Under the pieces are notes generated by a model. That model was not told the origin of the DNA and searched no databases. It worked only from the letters and a program-made list of their open reading frames with translations. Positions 1 through 9,290 of a stretch of DNA of 33,012 nucleotides are shown piece by piece. The DNA is from Rickettsiales bacterium (GTDB lineage Bacteria > Pseudomonadota > Alphaproteobacteria > Rickettsiales > JABIRX01), in assembly GCA_018659145.1 (NCBI GenBank), contig JABJNB010000035.1, positions 1 to 33,012 on the forward strand, given 5' to 3'. Each line of letters begins with the position of its first letter. Positions within the stretch are counted from its first letter, which is position 1. Made by a program: the position numbers and the translations under genes.

Positions 1-258
1 TTCTTTAGTTAGATATTTTGAAGAATATGTCATGGTAATCAAAGTGGTTATTGTTAAATAATTCTGATTACTTTAATTGATTATTGATAGTACTCAAGGA
101 AGAAGTTAATTTATGGAAATGGTATAACTCCCGATAGTAGTCCGCGGGTCGGCCATTGCTACGGGGCAATATTACAAAATCACAAGGGACCACCCCCTTC
201 GACTCTTTGTGTAAAAAATATTAAATTCATTATTAATACGGAATATCGTATGCAGGGA

Positions 259-340
259 CGTCTCGTAAGGGCGGGTCCTCCTACCCAAAACAAGTTCCGA
301 ACCCTATCATTGACAGGCGGGAGAACCACGCCCCTACGAC
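259..340. repeat. Palindromic repeat, family P1 (copy 1)
   Basis: Two G+C-rich arms face each other: left CGTAAGGGCGGGTCCTCC (264-281), right GGCGGGAGAACCACGCCCC (316-334). The reverse complement of the right arm matches the left with a few changes and one inserted base, so the DNA could form an imperfect hairpin. The left arm closely matches the left arm of the element at 17646-17710. The G+C content is far above the surroundings. It resembles REP-like intergenic palindromes; its role is unknown. Confidence 0.7.
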
Positions 341-350
341 ATTATTCATT

Positions 351-424
351 TGCCAAAAGAATATTTTATAACAATACATGTCTTTTACGGTAAAGGCTTT
401 GTAATTATATTGTGATACAGCCTG
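351..424. repeat. Palindromic repeat, family P2 (single arm)
   Basis: This segment matches the right arms of the P2 elements ending near 6181 and 32463. All share a core like AAAAGAATA, then ATAACAA, ACATGTCTTT, GTAAAGGCTT and TAATTAT. No left arm is visible here; instead a P1 palindrome lies immediately before it, the same neighbourhood as at 32285-32463. It is probably a truncated copy. Confidence 0.7.
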
Positions 425-646
425 CATGTGCTCGCCCATCTTTCAACACATATAAACCTCTCTTGTATCCGGGCGAACCCGCAGGTTGCTACTGGGTATA
501 TTGCAAATATCAAAGCCATTCAAAACAAATTATACAAAAATAATATATATTTTAAGAAGGAAGAAAATCGCGGAAGTGGAGATCATACCCATAACTATGA
601 TCTACCAAGGACGATACAACCGCGCTACGGAATTTTGTGCGCATAT

Positions 647-3600
647 TTACTTAGCAACACCGCCTTCCTCTACCCGCCCCGCTTTCAATGCTTGCGACTT
701 GGTAGCAAGGGCGTCAACATGCTCATGCGATACTCTTTGAGTATGCCCCTCTTCAAGGGCCCGCCTATTTACATCAATCTCCTCCGAAGTCTGGGCCTTT
801 ACCTCCGTGGTTTTAAAGGTCTCTTGTCGAAGTTGACTCTGCTCAGATCTGATTAAGATCCTGCTAATCTCAGTATTATTAGGATTGTTTAATGTTTTTT
901 CAGTTAAGCTTCTAATTTTCACTACCGCTTCCTCTTTGCCATATTCATGCATAAACTCTTGCGATTTAACTGTTAACTTTTCTAATGCGTCTTGCCTGAT
1001 TTTACGTTCAACAATAATAATTGGCGACTTCTCTTCATAAAGACTCAGCTTCTCTTCAAACCCCCTCTTAAACTCTTCATCATTCATGCAGATATCATGC
1101 TCATACGAACCTTTGAGCAAGCCGCTTAATGCTAAAAGCGACCTATCTGATTGCGTTAAACCATCACTATCACTTTGAATCGTCATCTCCGTTGTGATTA
1201 CATGCTCGGTAATCATACCGTATTTTTCCGCCGTTTTAGTCGTGGCGCAATATTTCGAATGCAAACTAGAGGCACTAACTCCCATACGCGTTAGCACTTC
1301 CTCCATACCGCTTATGCCGGAGAAATCCAAAGTGCGCGCAAAAGACTGAGTTACAACCTGCTCACCTCTCTTGACCTCACGCACAACTCTTTTGCTAACG
1401 CCAGCTGCTTGACCGACCCTATAAGCCCCTGATAAAGTGCCTAAATGCTCCTCCTTATGCGCCTCCACCTCTTGATGACCCGGCATTATTCCAGTTCCAA
1501 CAGCTATTGAATTCAGCACTGATGGCAAGCCAAAAGAAACCTCCGCAGAAGCTTTTACCTCACTGCCTTTTGCTAAATATACTGACTCCGCTCTGGCCAA
1601 ATCATCAACCTTGAGCCCTGGTTCATAAAAAACCGTGCGGATAAAGTGACTAAGCTCTTTTTGCTGATCCTCACTATTACCAAAAGTTACTTTATATCCC
1701 CTATTGGAACTGCCGCCTACTGACGCTGAAGACTCCGCTAGTCCCATTGCAGTTGAAATTCCAAGCCCAAATTCTAGGCCCAAAGCATGATTAAATATAA
1801 CTGAATAACCCTTTTCCTCTTTGACAATTTTTAAACTATTAGACTCTATAGCACTTACTCTCCCCACAACCTCTACCGCGCCTTCCGTTAAAACTTCTTG
1901 AGCTAGATTAGCAAATTCATGATCGTTTTTAACTGTCACCTTACCAGTTTTATCAATCATAAACTCATCACCAGCCCGCATAGGAGCTAAGACTCCCGCT
2001 AATCCTGAGAATACATGCTCGCCGCCAATGGCAGCGCTCTGCTTGTCGACCCGCCCCTTTAGATCTCTAGCCTTATCACTAATATGCACATCATCATGCC
2101 ATTTTAACATCTCTGCCATTCTATCCTTCGGCTTTAAGCAACCAAGTTTCCGAATCTGTATATCCAATAAAAGCATAGCCGATTCTGGCATCTTAAACTT
2201 ATCGATCAGATGATCTTTAATTTCTGATGGCTGCGTTCTTAATTGCTCAAGATACTGGCCAAATTCTAAGCCGCTATTACTAACTTTTGCCTGATCAAAT
2301 CCATATAATATAGCCATATGCGTGATTTGCGATGTGCTTTTAATATTCCCAGAAATGCGCTTTAAACATTTTGCTTCAAATGCCAAATGTGACTTTAACA
2401 ACACCATACTTGGTGACAAGTCCTTCTCTTCCTTTCTTAGGACATCTAATATATTTACATCACCGATATCTGATAATAACGAAACAAGTATTTGATGATT
2501 GTCTCGTATAGCAGCTAAAGCATCTCCAACATTGCGCAATGCTATTACTCCGCCATTAGGCACTTGGACTGTATCCCTACGCTGCACGACCCTTGTTAAC
2601 GTGCGACCTATTTTAGTACCCCTAACTTCTTTCGAACGACGCTCTATAGGCACCGCACTCGCAGATTCTGCATAATAGCCCCTTTGTTTGTCACCCAGGC
2701 TCTCACTATCTAAAATAGAGGATAACTGTCCCTTTTCCATATGACCCATATCAAATAATTGGGTCATGGTATTTGATTGCAACTCACGTGATAATAAATC
2801 AATATCACTGGCCATAAATTGCTGTATTAAAGTTTCGCGTAATAATGGGTCCGATGATAACTTTTTAGCAGAAAGTGATAATTTTTGTAGCGATCTGTTT
2901 AAAGATTTAAAGTCAGAAAATCCTGTCCGAGCAATAGCAGTTATAATATCAGCTTGCTCAACCATCTTTGGATTTAAACCTAATTTCTTAAATTCTGGAT
3001 TATCTAAAAAAGTTAATTTAGATTTGGACATGCCTTCCACAAAAACTCCTACACGCCGGGCAAAAACCCTTCTCTCCGCTTGCGCACTTTTATCACTAGA
3101 GCTTTCCAACTCAACCAAAGTATCAAGCTTAATCTCTGATAGAGCGGCATAGACAAATAATAAATCTAGGTCTGGTCGCTTATCCTCTAACCCCAAAACT
3201 CTTGCGGCACTTAATGACTCAGACAACTTAATTGATCCTAACGACTCAACCTTAACCAAGCTTGATAGATCACGCTTAGCGACTCGTATCTGATGATCTA
3301 GCAAATTCTTTCTTTGCGCTATATCAATACTAACCTCATCCCCATGGTGAGCAATTTCGCTACCACTATTGGCTAAATGCAGAGTATAATCATCCAATAA
3401 TGCATTTGTTAAATCATTGGGATTTTTAAGCGAGGAGCATGCCATTGCCACCATCTGATAATCACCAGAGAAGATAGGATCAAGCATGACATTGGCACCC
3501 CTTATCTCCTTGCTACCGCTTCGGTCATGAGGCAATTTTTTATCTAAGGATTGAAGCAAGGTCTGAGAATAAAATAAGCTTTGCGATTTATCACGCCTTA

Positions 3601-5602
3601 CAGCTTCGACCAAAGATTCATTTCTAGGGCGGGATAATGTACCAACGGCATAATGTTGCAATATTTTACTTTTAACATCATGAGATAATGCTGACATTTG
3701 GGCCTCACCCCTAAAGCCTGCCTGCTCAGCAAAATGAACCAAATTGCCGACAATATCACGCGCATTCTCAAATTCTGGCATGACCGATGTTAAGCCCCTT
3801 AGGAACTCCTGCTCGGACCGCAAATTTGTACCCTCAGATGTATTATGCTCCAAATCTAAATCTTGTAGATGATCTGTATATCTTAACTTTAGAACTTCCA
3901 TATTTTGGGCCAATTTATCATTCACCTTAGCTAGGATCTGCAAATCCTGTGCTGACAAATTACCAGAAGCATCCAACTCCCTAGCATCATCTTGAAAATG
4001 CACATAAGTAGCCAAAAACTCTCCTATATCCTTAACTGTTGCCTTATTACTTTGAATTAAACTAAGCGACGCTTCAAGCGCTCCCAAGCTGTTAACAATA
4101 TGATTTATTACTGGAGCCCTATCCTTATCACTAATCTTATCTTTAATATACCCAGACATTGCCGATTTGCTATCCTCGCTCAAAGTAATTGAGCTAGATA
4201 GCAAATCTTCTATTGCCTGCATGCTAGGACCCTCTAACCCATCCCGGAGCCTCTCTGTAATCTCCGCTATATTTGTATGTAACAACTCTAAATTATCGTT
4301 ATCGATAAAATCAAACTGCTCAATATCTATATCAATATTATTATCTGCTCGCTGCTCAAGATCGATCATTTCATTCAAGACACTACTTACCTCACGCGCC
4401 TTGCCTGTGATGCTGCCCATCAAATCTGTGACTTCGCTAGTTTTATAGGACTGATCTATATGGTCAATGCTACCAATCTGCATCATCAACTGCCTTACAT
4501 AGACCAACCTTTCATTAAAAGCCTGTGGTGACAGATCGAGCAAATTTAGCGAGAGATTATTATCTATATGCGCAACAGTAGAACGCTCTGTTAAGGAGAA
4601 AGATTGCTCCAGAATTGCCAAATTACTAATTATTCCCTGCTTCACCACATTATTATCATTGGCCAAAGCTCTAGATTTTATATATGCGTTGATTTGCTCT
4701 TGATGATCCGATCCTACCAATCCTGAGTCAGCAAATAATTTATCAAGACTACTCAAATCTGGTCCAGATGCCGCGCGACTCAAGCTCTCTATTATTATAC
4801 CCAGCTTATCTTGCGCACCCTTGGAGCTTTCAGTATCTAAAAATCTTAAGTGATCTACCGCCATATTAATATTTGCAGCCACCTGATCATCAAGAGAAAT
4901 CACTTCGTTTAAAATATTAGCAAACCCATTAGCTTTAGCCATGATATGCTTTTGCAATCCCAAGATCTCAGCAGTTTTATGCGCCGATGGCAGATTATCG
5001 ACCACCTTCATCTGACCTATCAAAGTTCTAATTAAACCTACCCGCTCTTTAAAAGACTCTGTATCTACCTTCATGTCATCTAAAGATACTTGGCGATCAA
5101 TATCCCTAAGCAGCGTCACAGCCTCTTGTACATAGCTATAATCTTGTTTAATAGTTGCAGTTGGGATTGCCCCAGGAGTCCTAGCATCAGATTTATTGTA
5201 AAACACATTTCCTCTATCATCTCGGTATAATTTTGAACCAATTTTAAGCCCTGATTTATCTTTTTGGCGAAGATTTGTGCCTAAATTTAAGCTAGCTACA
5301 ATTACAGCTAAGTTACTATCTCTATACTGAGGCTCTTTTACCATCTCTCTTGCTTGCGACAATCGGACTAACCTACCCTCAACAATAAGACTAGTAATCT
5401 CCGAATGGCCCTTTTGATCGGTATAACTAACTAATTCTACATCTAGCTTCCTTTCTTGATTTACCTTTGAATTCCACAAAGTAAACTTCCTGCCAACTGA
5501 GGTAAAAAAACTTGGGGGCGCAACCTTAGCAGATACACTACTGATAGTTTGCAAATTGTCTTGTATGCTATTTAGTCGTGAAAATTGCTTAAAAAATTTC
5601 AT
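647..5602 (-). CDS. Giant protein of unknown function (1651 aa) with internal tandem duplication
   Basis: I do not recognise this protein. The frame opens with a TTG six codons earlier (near 5620), but the ATG near 5602 has a good ribosome binding site (AAGGG five bases before it), so I chose that start. There is no clear signal peptide or membrane segment. Residues about 172-337 and 350-515 are diverged copies of each other: both contain F-x-E-R then a hydrophobic helix, then LNE(V/M)I(S/D)L, and both end in LE.S.SL. Most of the protein looks helical. A Gly/Ser-rich, probably beta-rich segment lies near residues 1270-1310, and the last 200 residues are highly charged. The gene stands alone between repeat-rich spacers. 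Its size and the vir genes in the window make a secreted effector or surface protein possible, but nothing in the sequence proves that. Confidence 0.85.
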   Translation of the reverse strand: MKFFKQFSRLNSIQDNLQTISSVSAKVAPPSFFTSVGRKFTLWNSKVNQERKLDVELVSYTDQKGHSEITSLIVEGRLVRLSQAREMVKEPQYRDSNLAVIVASLNLGTNLRQKDKSGLKIGSKLYRDDRGNVFYNKSDARTPGAIPTATIKQDYSYVQEAVTLLRDIDRQVSLDDMKVDTESFKERVGLIRTLIGQMKVVDNLPSAHKTAEILGLQKHIMAKANGFANILNEVISLDDQVAANINMAVDHLRFLDTESSKGAQDKLGIIIESLSRAASGPDLSSLDKLFADSGLVGSDHQEQINAYIKSRALANDNNVVKQGIISNLAILEQSFSLTERSTVAHIDNNLSLNLLDLSPQAFNERLVYVRQLMMQIGSIDHIDQSYKTSEVTDLMGSITGKAREVSSVLNEMIDLEQRADNNIDIDIEQFDFIDNDNLELLHTNIAEITERLRDGLEGPSMQAIEDLLSSSITLSEDSKSAMSGYIKDKISDKDRAPVINHIVNSLGALEASLSLIQSNKATVKDIGEFLATYVHFQDDARELDASGNLSAQDLQILAKVNDKLAQNMEVLKLRYTDHLQDLDLEHNTSEGTNLRSEQEFLRGLTSVMPEFENARDIVGNLVHFAEQAGFRGEAQMSALSHDVKSKILQHYAVGTLSRPRNESLVEAVRRDKSQSLFYSQTLLQSLDKKLPHDRSGSKEIRGANVMLDPIFSGDYQMVAMACSSLKNPNDLTNALLDDYTLHLANSGSEIAHHGDEVSIDIAQRKNLLDHQIRVAKRDLSSLVKVESLGSIKLSESLSAARVLGLEDKRPDLDLLFVYAALSEIKLDTLVELESSSDKSAQAERRVFARRVGVFVEGMSKSKLTFLDNPEFKKLGLNPKMVEQADIITAIARTGFSDFKSLNRSLQKLSLSAKKLSSDPLLRETLIQQFMASDIDLLSRELQSNTMTQLFDMGHMEKGQLSSILDSESLGDKQRGYYAESASAVPIERRSKEVRGTKIGRTLTRVVQRRDTVQVPNGGVIALRNVGDALAAIRDNHQILVSLLSDIGDVNILDVLRKEEKDLSPSMVLLKSHLAFEAKCLKRISGNIKSTSQITHMAILYGFDQAKVSNSGLEFGQYLEQLRTQPSEIKDHLIDKFKMPESAMLLLDIQIRKLGCLKPKDRMAEMLKWHDDVHISDKARDLKGRVDKQSAAIGGEHVFSGLAGVLAPMRAGDEFMIDKTGKVTVKNDHEFANLAQEVLTEGAVEVVGRVSAIESNSLKIVKEEKGYSVIFNHALGLEFGLGISTAMGLAESSASVGGSSNRGYKVTFGNSEDQQKELSHFIRTVFYEPGLKVDDLARAESVYLAKGSEVKASAEVSFGLPSVLNSIAVGTGIMPGHQEVEAHKEEHLGTLSGAYRVGQAAGVSKRVVREVKRGEQVVTQSFARTLDFSGISGMEEVLTRMGVSASSLHSKYCATTKTAEKYGMITEHVITTEMTIQSDSDGLTQSDRSLLALSGLLKGSYEHDICMNDEEFKRGFEEKLSLYEEKSPIIIVERKIRQDALEKLTVKSQEFMHEYGKEEAVVKIRSLTEKTLNNPNNTEISRILIRSEQSQLRQETFKTTEVKAQTSEEIDVNRRALEEGHTQRVSHEHVDALATKSQALKAGRVEEGGVAK

Positions 5603-5781
5603 GCTTACCCTTTTTTCCAAGTCCAGATCTTATTGTGAAGCATAACGTAATATAAATCTCTTAGTAAGACAATCATTCATTTTCCACTTATATAAATTTC
5701 TCTTACATCCCCGGATGAGCGCATATTTTTGACCTATATACAAATTTCGTGAAGCAGTTTTTCTGCCCTTGTTATACCAAG

Positions 5782-5920
5782 CCCCATCTACAAATGGGAC
5801 TTTAATTGAATATTTTATGAGTAGAAATTTTATATAAAAAATGAAGGGCTAGCCTAACAGTCGGCAAGCTAATATGAATTTCTTATATGAGCTTTATGCC
5901 ATAAAATAAATTAGCAAATT
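5782..5920. repeat. Imperfect palindromic repeat, family P3 (copy 1)
   Basis: The segment is closely matched at 9090-9217. Shared blocks include CCCATCTA, TTGAATATTTTATGAG, AGAAATTTTATA, AATGAAGGGCT, TTTCTTATATGA and TTTATGCCATAAAATAAATT. The outer parts are also loosely complementary to each other: the reverse complement of the right third resembles the left third, including TATTTTATG and ATATAA. That suggests a dyad of about 120 bases. Both copies lie between convergently placed gene borders, outside coding DNA. Confidence 0.75.
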
Positions 5921-5924
5921 ATGA

Positions 5925-6020
5925 TTTATAGAGAGGACTTGCTATTAGACCAAACTAACTGCCTCTGGGGGGTGTTTTGCATTGATGAATAATACCGTTT
6001 GAACGAGTCCTTTGGATTAA
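5925..6020. other. Intergenic remainder with no recognisable feature
   Basis: This is the non-repeat part of the 600-base spacer between the giant gene and rpmE. It contains a G-run in CTGGGGGGTG and two GAGTCC/GAGGAC-like blocks facing each other (about 5932 and 6005). I see no open frame, tRNA cloverleaf or convincing promoter. Confidence 0.3.
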
Positions 6021-6181
6021 GAGCCCGTCTCAAATCAAAATTGCAAAGATTTTTATTCTTAAGATCTTAGGTTTTATAAAATATTTTGCACTAATAGCCC
6101 AAGCTATTCGAAAAGAATACTTCATAACAATACATGTCTTTAGCGAGAAAGGCTTCCTAATTATTATTGCGGCACAACCTG
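6021..6181. repeat. Palindromic repeat, family P2 (complete copy)
   Basis: The right arm (about 6104-6181) matches 351-424 and 32387-32463. The left arm (6021-6090) is a diverged inverse of it. The left arm also matches 14919-14960 (shared TCTCAAATCAAA and CAAAGATTTT) and, more weakly, 32551-32600. The centre carries AAGCTATT followed by AAAAGAATA, as in the copy at 32303-32463. A compact palindromic unit of about 160 bases with no gene inside looks like a miniature inverted-repeat transposable element or a Rickettsia-type palindromic element. The copy ends just downstream of rpmE. Confidence 0.7.
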
Positions 6182-6202
6182 GCCTGACAAGAGATAATTG
6201 AT

Positions 6203-6472
6203 TTAATTCTGAGTGTCGCTAGAATCAACAGCTTTATTAGATGCAGCGCCAGTAAAGCTGAATGCACCAAATTTCTTTTTAAACTCCGCCACTTTAGAGA
6301 CATTTTCATTAAGAAAAGCAACGCCACCTACCCATGCTGGATGAGTGGAAGGGTCGATATCTAAAGTCATAGTATCGCCGAGCTTTCCCCAAGTTGATTT
6401 AGTTTTGAACTTTGTGCCATTTGTCATAAGGACAGTAATGTCATGGTAATCTGGATGTATATCTTTTTTCAT
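6203..6472 (-). CDS. rpmE: 50S ribosomal protein L31
   Basis: This 89-residue protein is L31 of the large ribosomal subunit. The N-terminus [10 protein letters not shown] fits the family's usual IHPxY opening, and the HPAW block near residue 43 followed by the F-x-K-K-F segment is typical of alphaproteobacterial L31. The zinc-binding cysteines of the other L31 subtype are absent, as is normal in this lineage. A short polar tail of about 12 residues follows the conserved part. The gene stands alone, with a P2 palindrome directly downstream that could influence the end of its transcript. The start is the only reasonable Met. Confidence 0.9.
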   Translation of the reverse strand: MKKDIHPDYHDITVLMTNGTKFKTKSTWGKLGDTMTLDIDPSTHPAWVGGVAFLNENVSKVAEFKKKFGAFSFTGAASNKAVDSSDTQN

Positions 6473-6824
6473 ATTTAGTGCTCTAATAAGACGGTGATAT
6501 TACAAACAAAATATTAAATTGCAATAGAGAAAAATCCTTTAATTTATCATAAGCTTCTACTACCGATACAATGACCTTGCCCCCTTACTTCTAAAGCCAT
6601 TTTTGATGACAAAAACTTTCCCAGAACAGTCCATTACCAATCAATAACATAGGGTCGCAAATCATGTATCTCGCGCACAAGTACTTAACGCATGAGAGCA
6701 TGAATCGCATTGCCCTTATAACCATATCTTTAGACCCGAATAATAAAATATGATTTTACATCCCCTTGCCTATTTTTATCAATAACTCCACGCAATATTA
6801 CAACCTTCAAACTGCTATCCCAGC
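6473..6824. other. 352-base intergenic spacer without recognised gene
   Basis: The spacer lies between thiD (ending at 6825) and rpmE. The minus strand has a 32-codon stretch free of stops just past thiD and another short one near 6600-6740, but neither has a credible start or a family I recognise. The rpmE promoter must lie in its lower part. I see no tRNA-like fold. It may hold degraded coding DNA. Confidence 0.3.
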
Positions 6825-7559
6825 CTACTTATTGTAAAGTGATGTTACGAGCTTTTTACTAATGACAAAACTCCGTTTAAGAGAATTCTGCAAAGCCAGA
6901 TTACACGCTATACTTGCTGCAAACCTGCATCCACTGCCACGGACATTGTTATTTACGCGCCGAGCTCTCTCCATAAAAACCCTCCCCCCTTCTTCATATA
7001 AAACATCAGTGGCATATTCTAAATTATCCAAATGCCCTCCCTTCACTATAATATTAGCAGCTCCAAGCCGACTTATTGCCTCAGCGGACTCTACCATACC
7101 ATCTAAATCCGCTACTTTCTTGCCCGTCAATAATTCTGCCTCATTGGTATTAGGAGTAATTACATAACACATTGGCAAAAGGCTTGTCTTGAGAAAGTCT
7201 ATCGCCGGAACATCTAGCAGCTCACCTCCTGATGTAGAGCGAAAGACCGGGTCGAGGATAAGCTTAATCTGCCTATTTTTAAAAATATTAAAAATTGCCT
7301 GAGTTATTTGCAAATTAGCCAACATGCCTATTTTGACAAAATCAATTTGATTATTTTCAAGAATATTTAACACAGAATCAGTAATAAAATTACTATCCTG
7401 GTCAAAGCGATTATAAAAATGATTAGCACCTTGAATGGTCACAGATGTTGTGACCACATGCCCTTTAACCGCATAATGCTCGCAGATGGATTTGTCAGCC
7501 TGAATGCCTGCCAAACCACTTGAATCCGACCCGCCTATTAGTAAGATTTGTGAAAACAT
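6825..7559 (-). CDS. thiD: Hydroxymethylpyrimidine (phosphate) kinase, ThiD family
   Basis: This 244-residue protein belongs to the ribokinase-fold ThiD/PdxK group, which phosphorylates hydroxymethylpyrimidine (thiamine pathway) or, in some members, pyridoxine-type vitamers. The start reads LLIGGSDSSGLAGIQAD, the family's substrate-binding motif. Further blocks are LDPVF near residue 102, TPN-x-x-EA near 135, IVKGGH near 170, and GSGC near 208, which carries the anion hole and catalytic position (usually GTGC). The length is slightly below the usual 260. No other thiamine gene is nearby, so a salvage role for either vitamin is possible. Its first 65 bases lie inside the 3' end of glmM, so the two are surely co-transcribed and probably coupled. 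Confidence 0.85.
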   Translation of the reverse strand: MFSQILLIGGSDSSGLAGIQADKSICEHYAVKGHVVTTSVTIQGANHFYNRFDQDSNFITDSVLNILENNQIDFVKIGMLANLQITQAIFNIFKNRQIKLILDPVFRSTSGGELLDVPAIDFLKTSLLPMCYVITPNTNEAELLTGKKVADLDGMVESAEAISRLGAANIIVKGGHLDNLEYATDVLYEEGGRVFMERARRVNNNVRGSGCRFAASIACNLALQNSLKRSFVISKKLVTSLYNK

Positions 7560-8931
7560 TTTTTAACTTTGTTAATTTATTTGGAGCACCCGACTTACGC
7601 TCAATAACTGACACAATATTATCCGCCAACTTTGATATTTCAGCTGATTTGCTACCCTCAATCATAACCCGTATAATAGGCTCTGTTCCAGATTTTCGAA
7701 CCAAGACCCTGCCCTCCGAGCCCAACTTTTGCTCCGCATACTTAATACTCTCTTGTATATCCGCATCATCCAAGGAAATAGACATAGAGCACTTAATATT
7801 GCGCAATATTTGAGGCATGGGGCTGAAGTTACTAGTTATCTCACTGGCCTTTACCCGCCTTTCTTTTAAACATGCAAACACTTGTAACGCCGCTATCAAG
7901 CCATCTCCTGTGGTTGAATAATCACTTAAGATAATATGGCCTGATTGCTCACCGCCTATGTTAAAACCATTCTCGCGCATATATTCAGCAACATAGCGGT
8001 CACCTATATTGGTTCGCTTAAGCTCCAAATCTATTGAACCTAAATATTGCTCCAAAGCTAAATTAGACATTTTGGTAGTTACAATGCCACCACCTTTAAC
8101 CTTTTTATGCTGATGCCAATATTCCGTTATTAAGGCTATTACTTGATCACCATCAATGATATTACCTTTATCATCCGCTACTATCAAACGATCAGCATCT
8201 CCATCTAAGGCTATACCTATATCAGCTTTGTTTTTTGTCACAGCTTTGGATAATTTTTCCGGAGCAGTAGCTCCGCAATTCTCATTAATATTAAAGCCGT
8301 TTGGAGTAACACCCATTGCGATAACATCAGCTCCTAGCTCCCACAAGACTGTTGGCCCAATTTTATATGCAGCCCCATTGGCACAATCAATAACGATCCT
8401 CATACCCTCTAATGTCAAATCACGCGGGAAAGTATTTTTAACATATTCTATATACCGCCCTGAAGCATCTTCAATTCTAGTGGCCCTGCCTATTTTATCT
8501 GAATCAGCAAGATATTTGGACAAATCCTTGTCCATCAAATCTTCTATTTCATGCTCAATTTCATCAGATAATTTAAAACCTTCCGGACCAAAAAACTTTA
8601 AGCCATTGTCAAAATATGGATTATGAGATGCGGAAATCATCACCCCTAAATCAGCGCGCATAGCCTTAGTTAGCATAGCAACCGCTGGCGTTGGCATTGG
8701 CCCTAAAATAATTACATCCATACCAACTGAGATCAGACCTGCCGTTAGGGCATTCTCAATCATATAGCCAGATAAGCGCGTATCTTTACTAATAATTACC
8801 CGATGAGTATGATCCCCTCTTTGAAATTTAACACCAACAGCTTGTCCTATTTTAAGAATTTTATCTGCTGTAATCTTACCTTTATTTGCAGTGCCCCTAA
8901 TACCATCTGTGCCGAAATATTTTTTTATCAT
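7495..8931 (-). CDS. glmM: Phosphoglucosamine mutase
   Basis: GlmM converts glucosamine-6-phosphate to glucosamine-1-phosphate, feeding UDP-GlcNAc for peptidoglycan and lipopolysaccharide. The frame is open to 9003, but the family N-terminus (MIKKYFGTDGIRG) sets the start at 8931, giving 478 residues. The phosphoserine loop MISASHNP has its Ser near residue 100. The metal-binding DGDADRL is near 243-249, the sugar loop GGEQSGH lies further on, and the phosphate-binding RKSGTEP motif is near the C-terminus. The family usually ends about 30 residues earlier. Here a lysine- and arginine-rich tail runs on through the thiD start, giving a 65-bp overlap. The ribosome binding site is weak. Confidence 0.93.
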   Translation of the reverse strand: MIKKYFGTDGIRGTANKGKITADKILKIGQAVGVKFQRGDHTHRVIISKDTRLSGYMIENALTAGLISVGMDVIILGPMPTPAVAMLTKAMRADLGVMISASHNPYFDNGLKFFGPEGFKLSDEIEHEIEDLMDKDLSKYLADSDKIGRATRIEDASGRYIEYVKNTFPRDLTLEGMRIVIDCANGAAYKIGPTVLWELGADVIAMGVTPNGFNINENCGATAPEKLSKAVTKNKADIGIALDGDADRLIVADDKGNIIDGDQVIALITEYWHQHKKVKGGGIVTTKMSNLALEQYLGSIDLELKRTNIGDRYVAEYMRENGFNIGGEQSGHIILSDYSTTGDGLIAALQVFACLKERRVKASEITSNFSPMPQILRNIKCSMSISLDDADIQESIKYAEQKLGSEGRVLVRKSGTEPIIRVMIEGSKSAEISKLADNIVSVIERKSGAPNKLTKLKNVFTNLTNRRVGFKWFGRHSG

Positions 8932-9089
8932 AGGTTTCAAATTATGTTTTACAGAATCTATCAGATTAATTTCTACAATCTTTATCTTACAAAACCAAAG
9001 CAATGCTCAAGAAGAAATAATACATATTCTTATGGATTTTATCTGTTTTTTTCAAGGGATATTTTATTTATCACAAAGCCTAATAGCAA

Positions 9090-9217
9090 GTCCCATCTAT
9101 AAATCATAATTTCATTGAATATTTTATGAGCAGAAATTTTATACAAGAAATGAAGGGCTGGCCTAAGCTAGGGCGAATTTCTTATATGACATTTATGCCA
9201 TAAAATAAATTAGTAAA
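9090..9217. repeat. Imperfect palindromic repeat, family P3 (copy 2)
   Basis: This is the second copy of the element at 5782-5920, in the same orientation. The match is strong from CCCATCTA to AAATAAATTAG, with a deletion of roughly ten bases in the middle, where this copy has GGCCTAAGCTAGGGCG. It sits in the spacer between the 5' end of glmM and the 3' end of the pilin-like gene. Confidence 0.75.
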
Positions 9218-9290
9218 TACACCGGCAAGAAACAATATTGAGCGATTCATCACGCCAGGTTCAGACCTTCCTAAAAAACACAAGTGTGAT

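Larger units (their letters stand above)
1..646. other. Gene-poor, repeat-rich stretch
   Basis: No convincing gene is visible. A 19-codon open frame closes at base 61 and could be the tail of a gene beginning before the window, but it is too short to assign. The stretch holds a G+C-rich palindromic repeat (259-340) and one arm of a second repeat family (351-424). The remaining open frames on the plus strand either run into the giant minus-strand gene or have no recognisable protein character. Confidence 0.5.

Noticed and set aside
2..61. 19-codon open frame as the tail of an upstream gene
   Set aside because: It is too short for any assignment and could be chance.
428..856. Plus-strand frames overlapping the 3' end of the giant gene
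   Set aside because: They are antisense to the giant gene, with skewed composition and no recognisable family.
5603..5620. TTG start six codons upstream for the giant gene
   Set aside because: The ATG near 5602 has AAGGG at a good distance; that Shine-Dalgarno would be inside the longer version.
6473..6824. Possible small gene or RNA between thiD and rpmE
   Set aside because: Only short stop-free stretches were seen, with no start signal, cloverleaf or known RNA motif.
8932..9003. Longer GlmM N-terminus beginning near 9003
   Set aside because: The added 24 residues are not part of the family; the conserved IKKYFGTDGIRG block marks the start.
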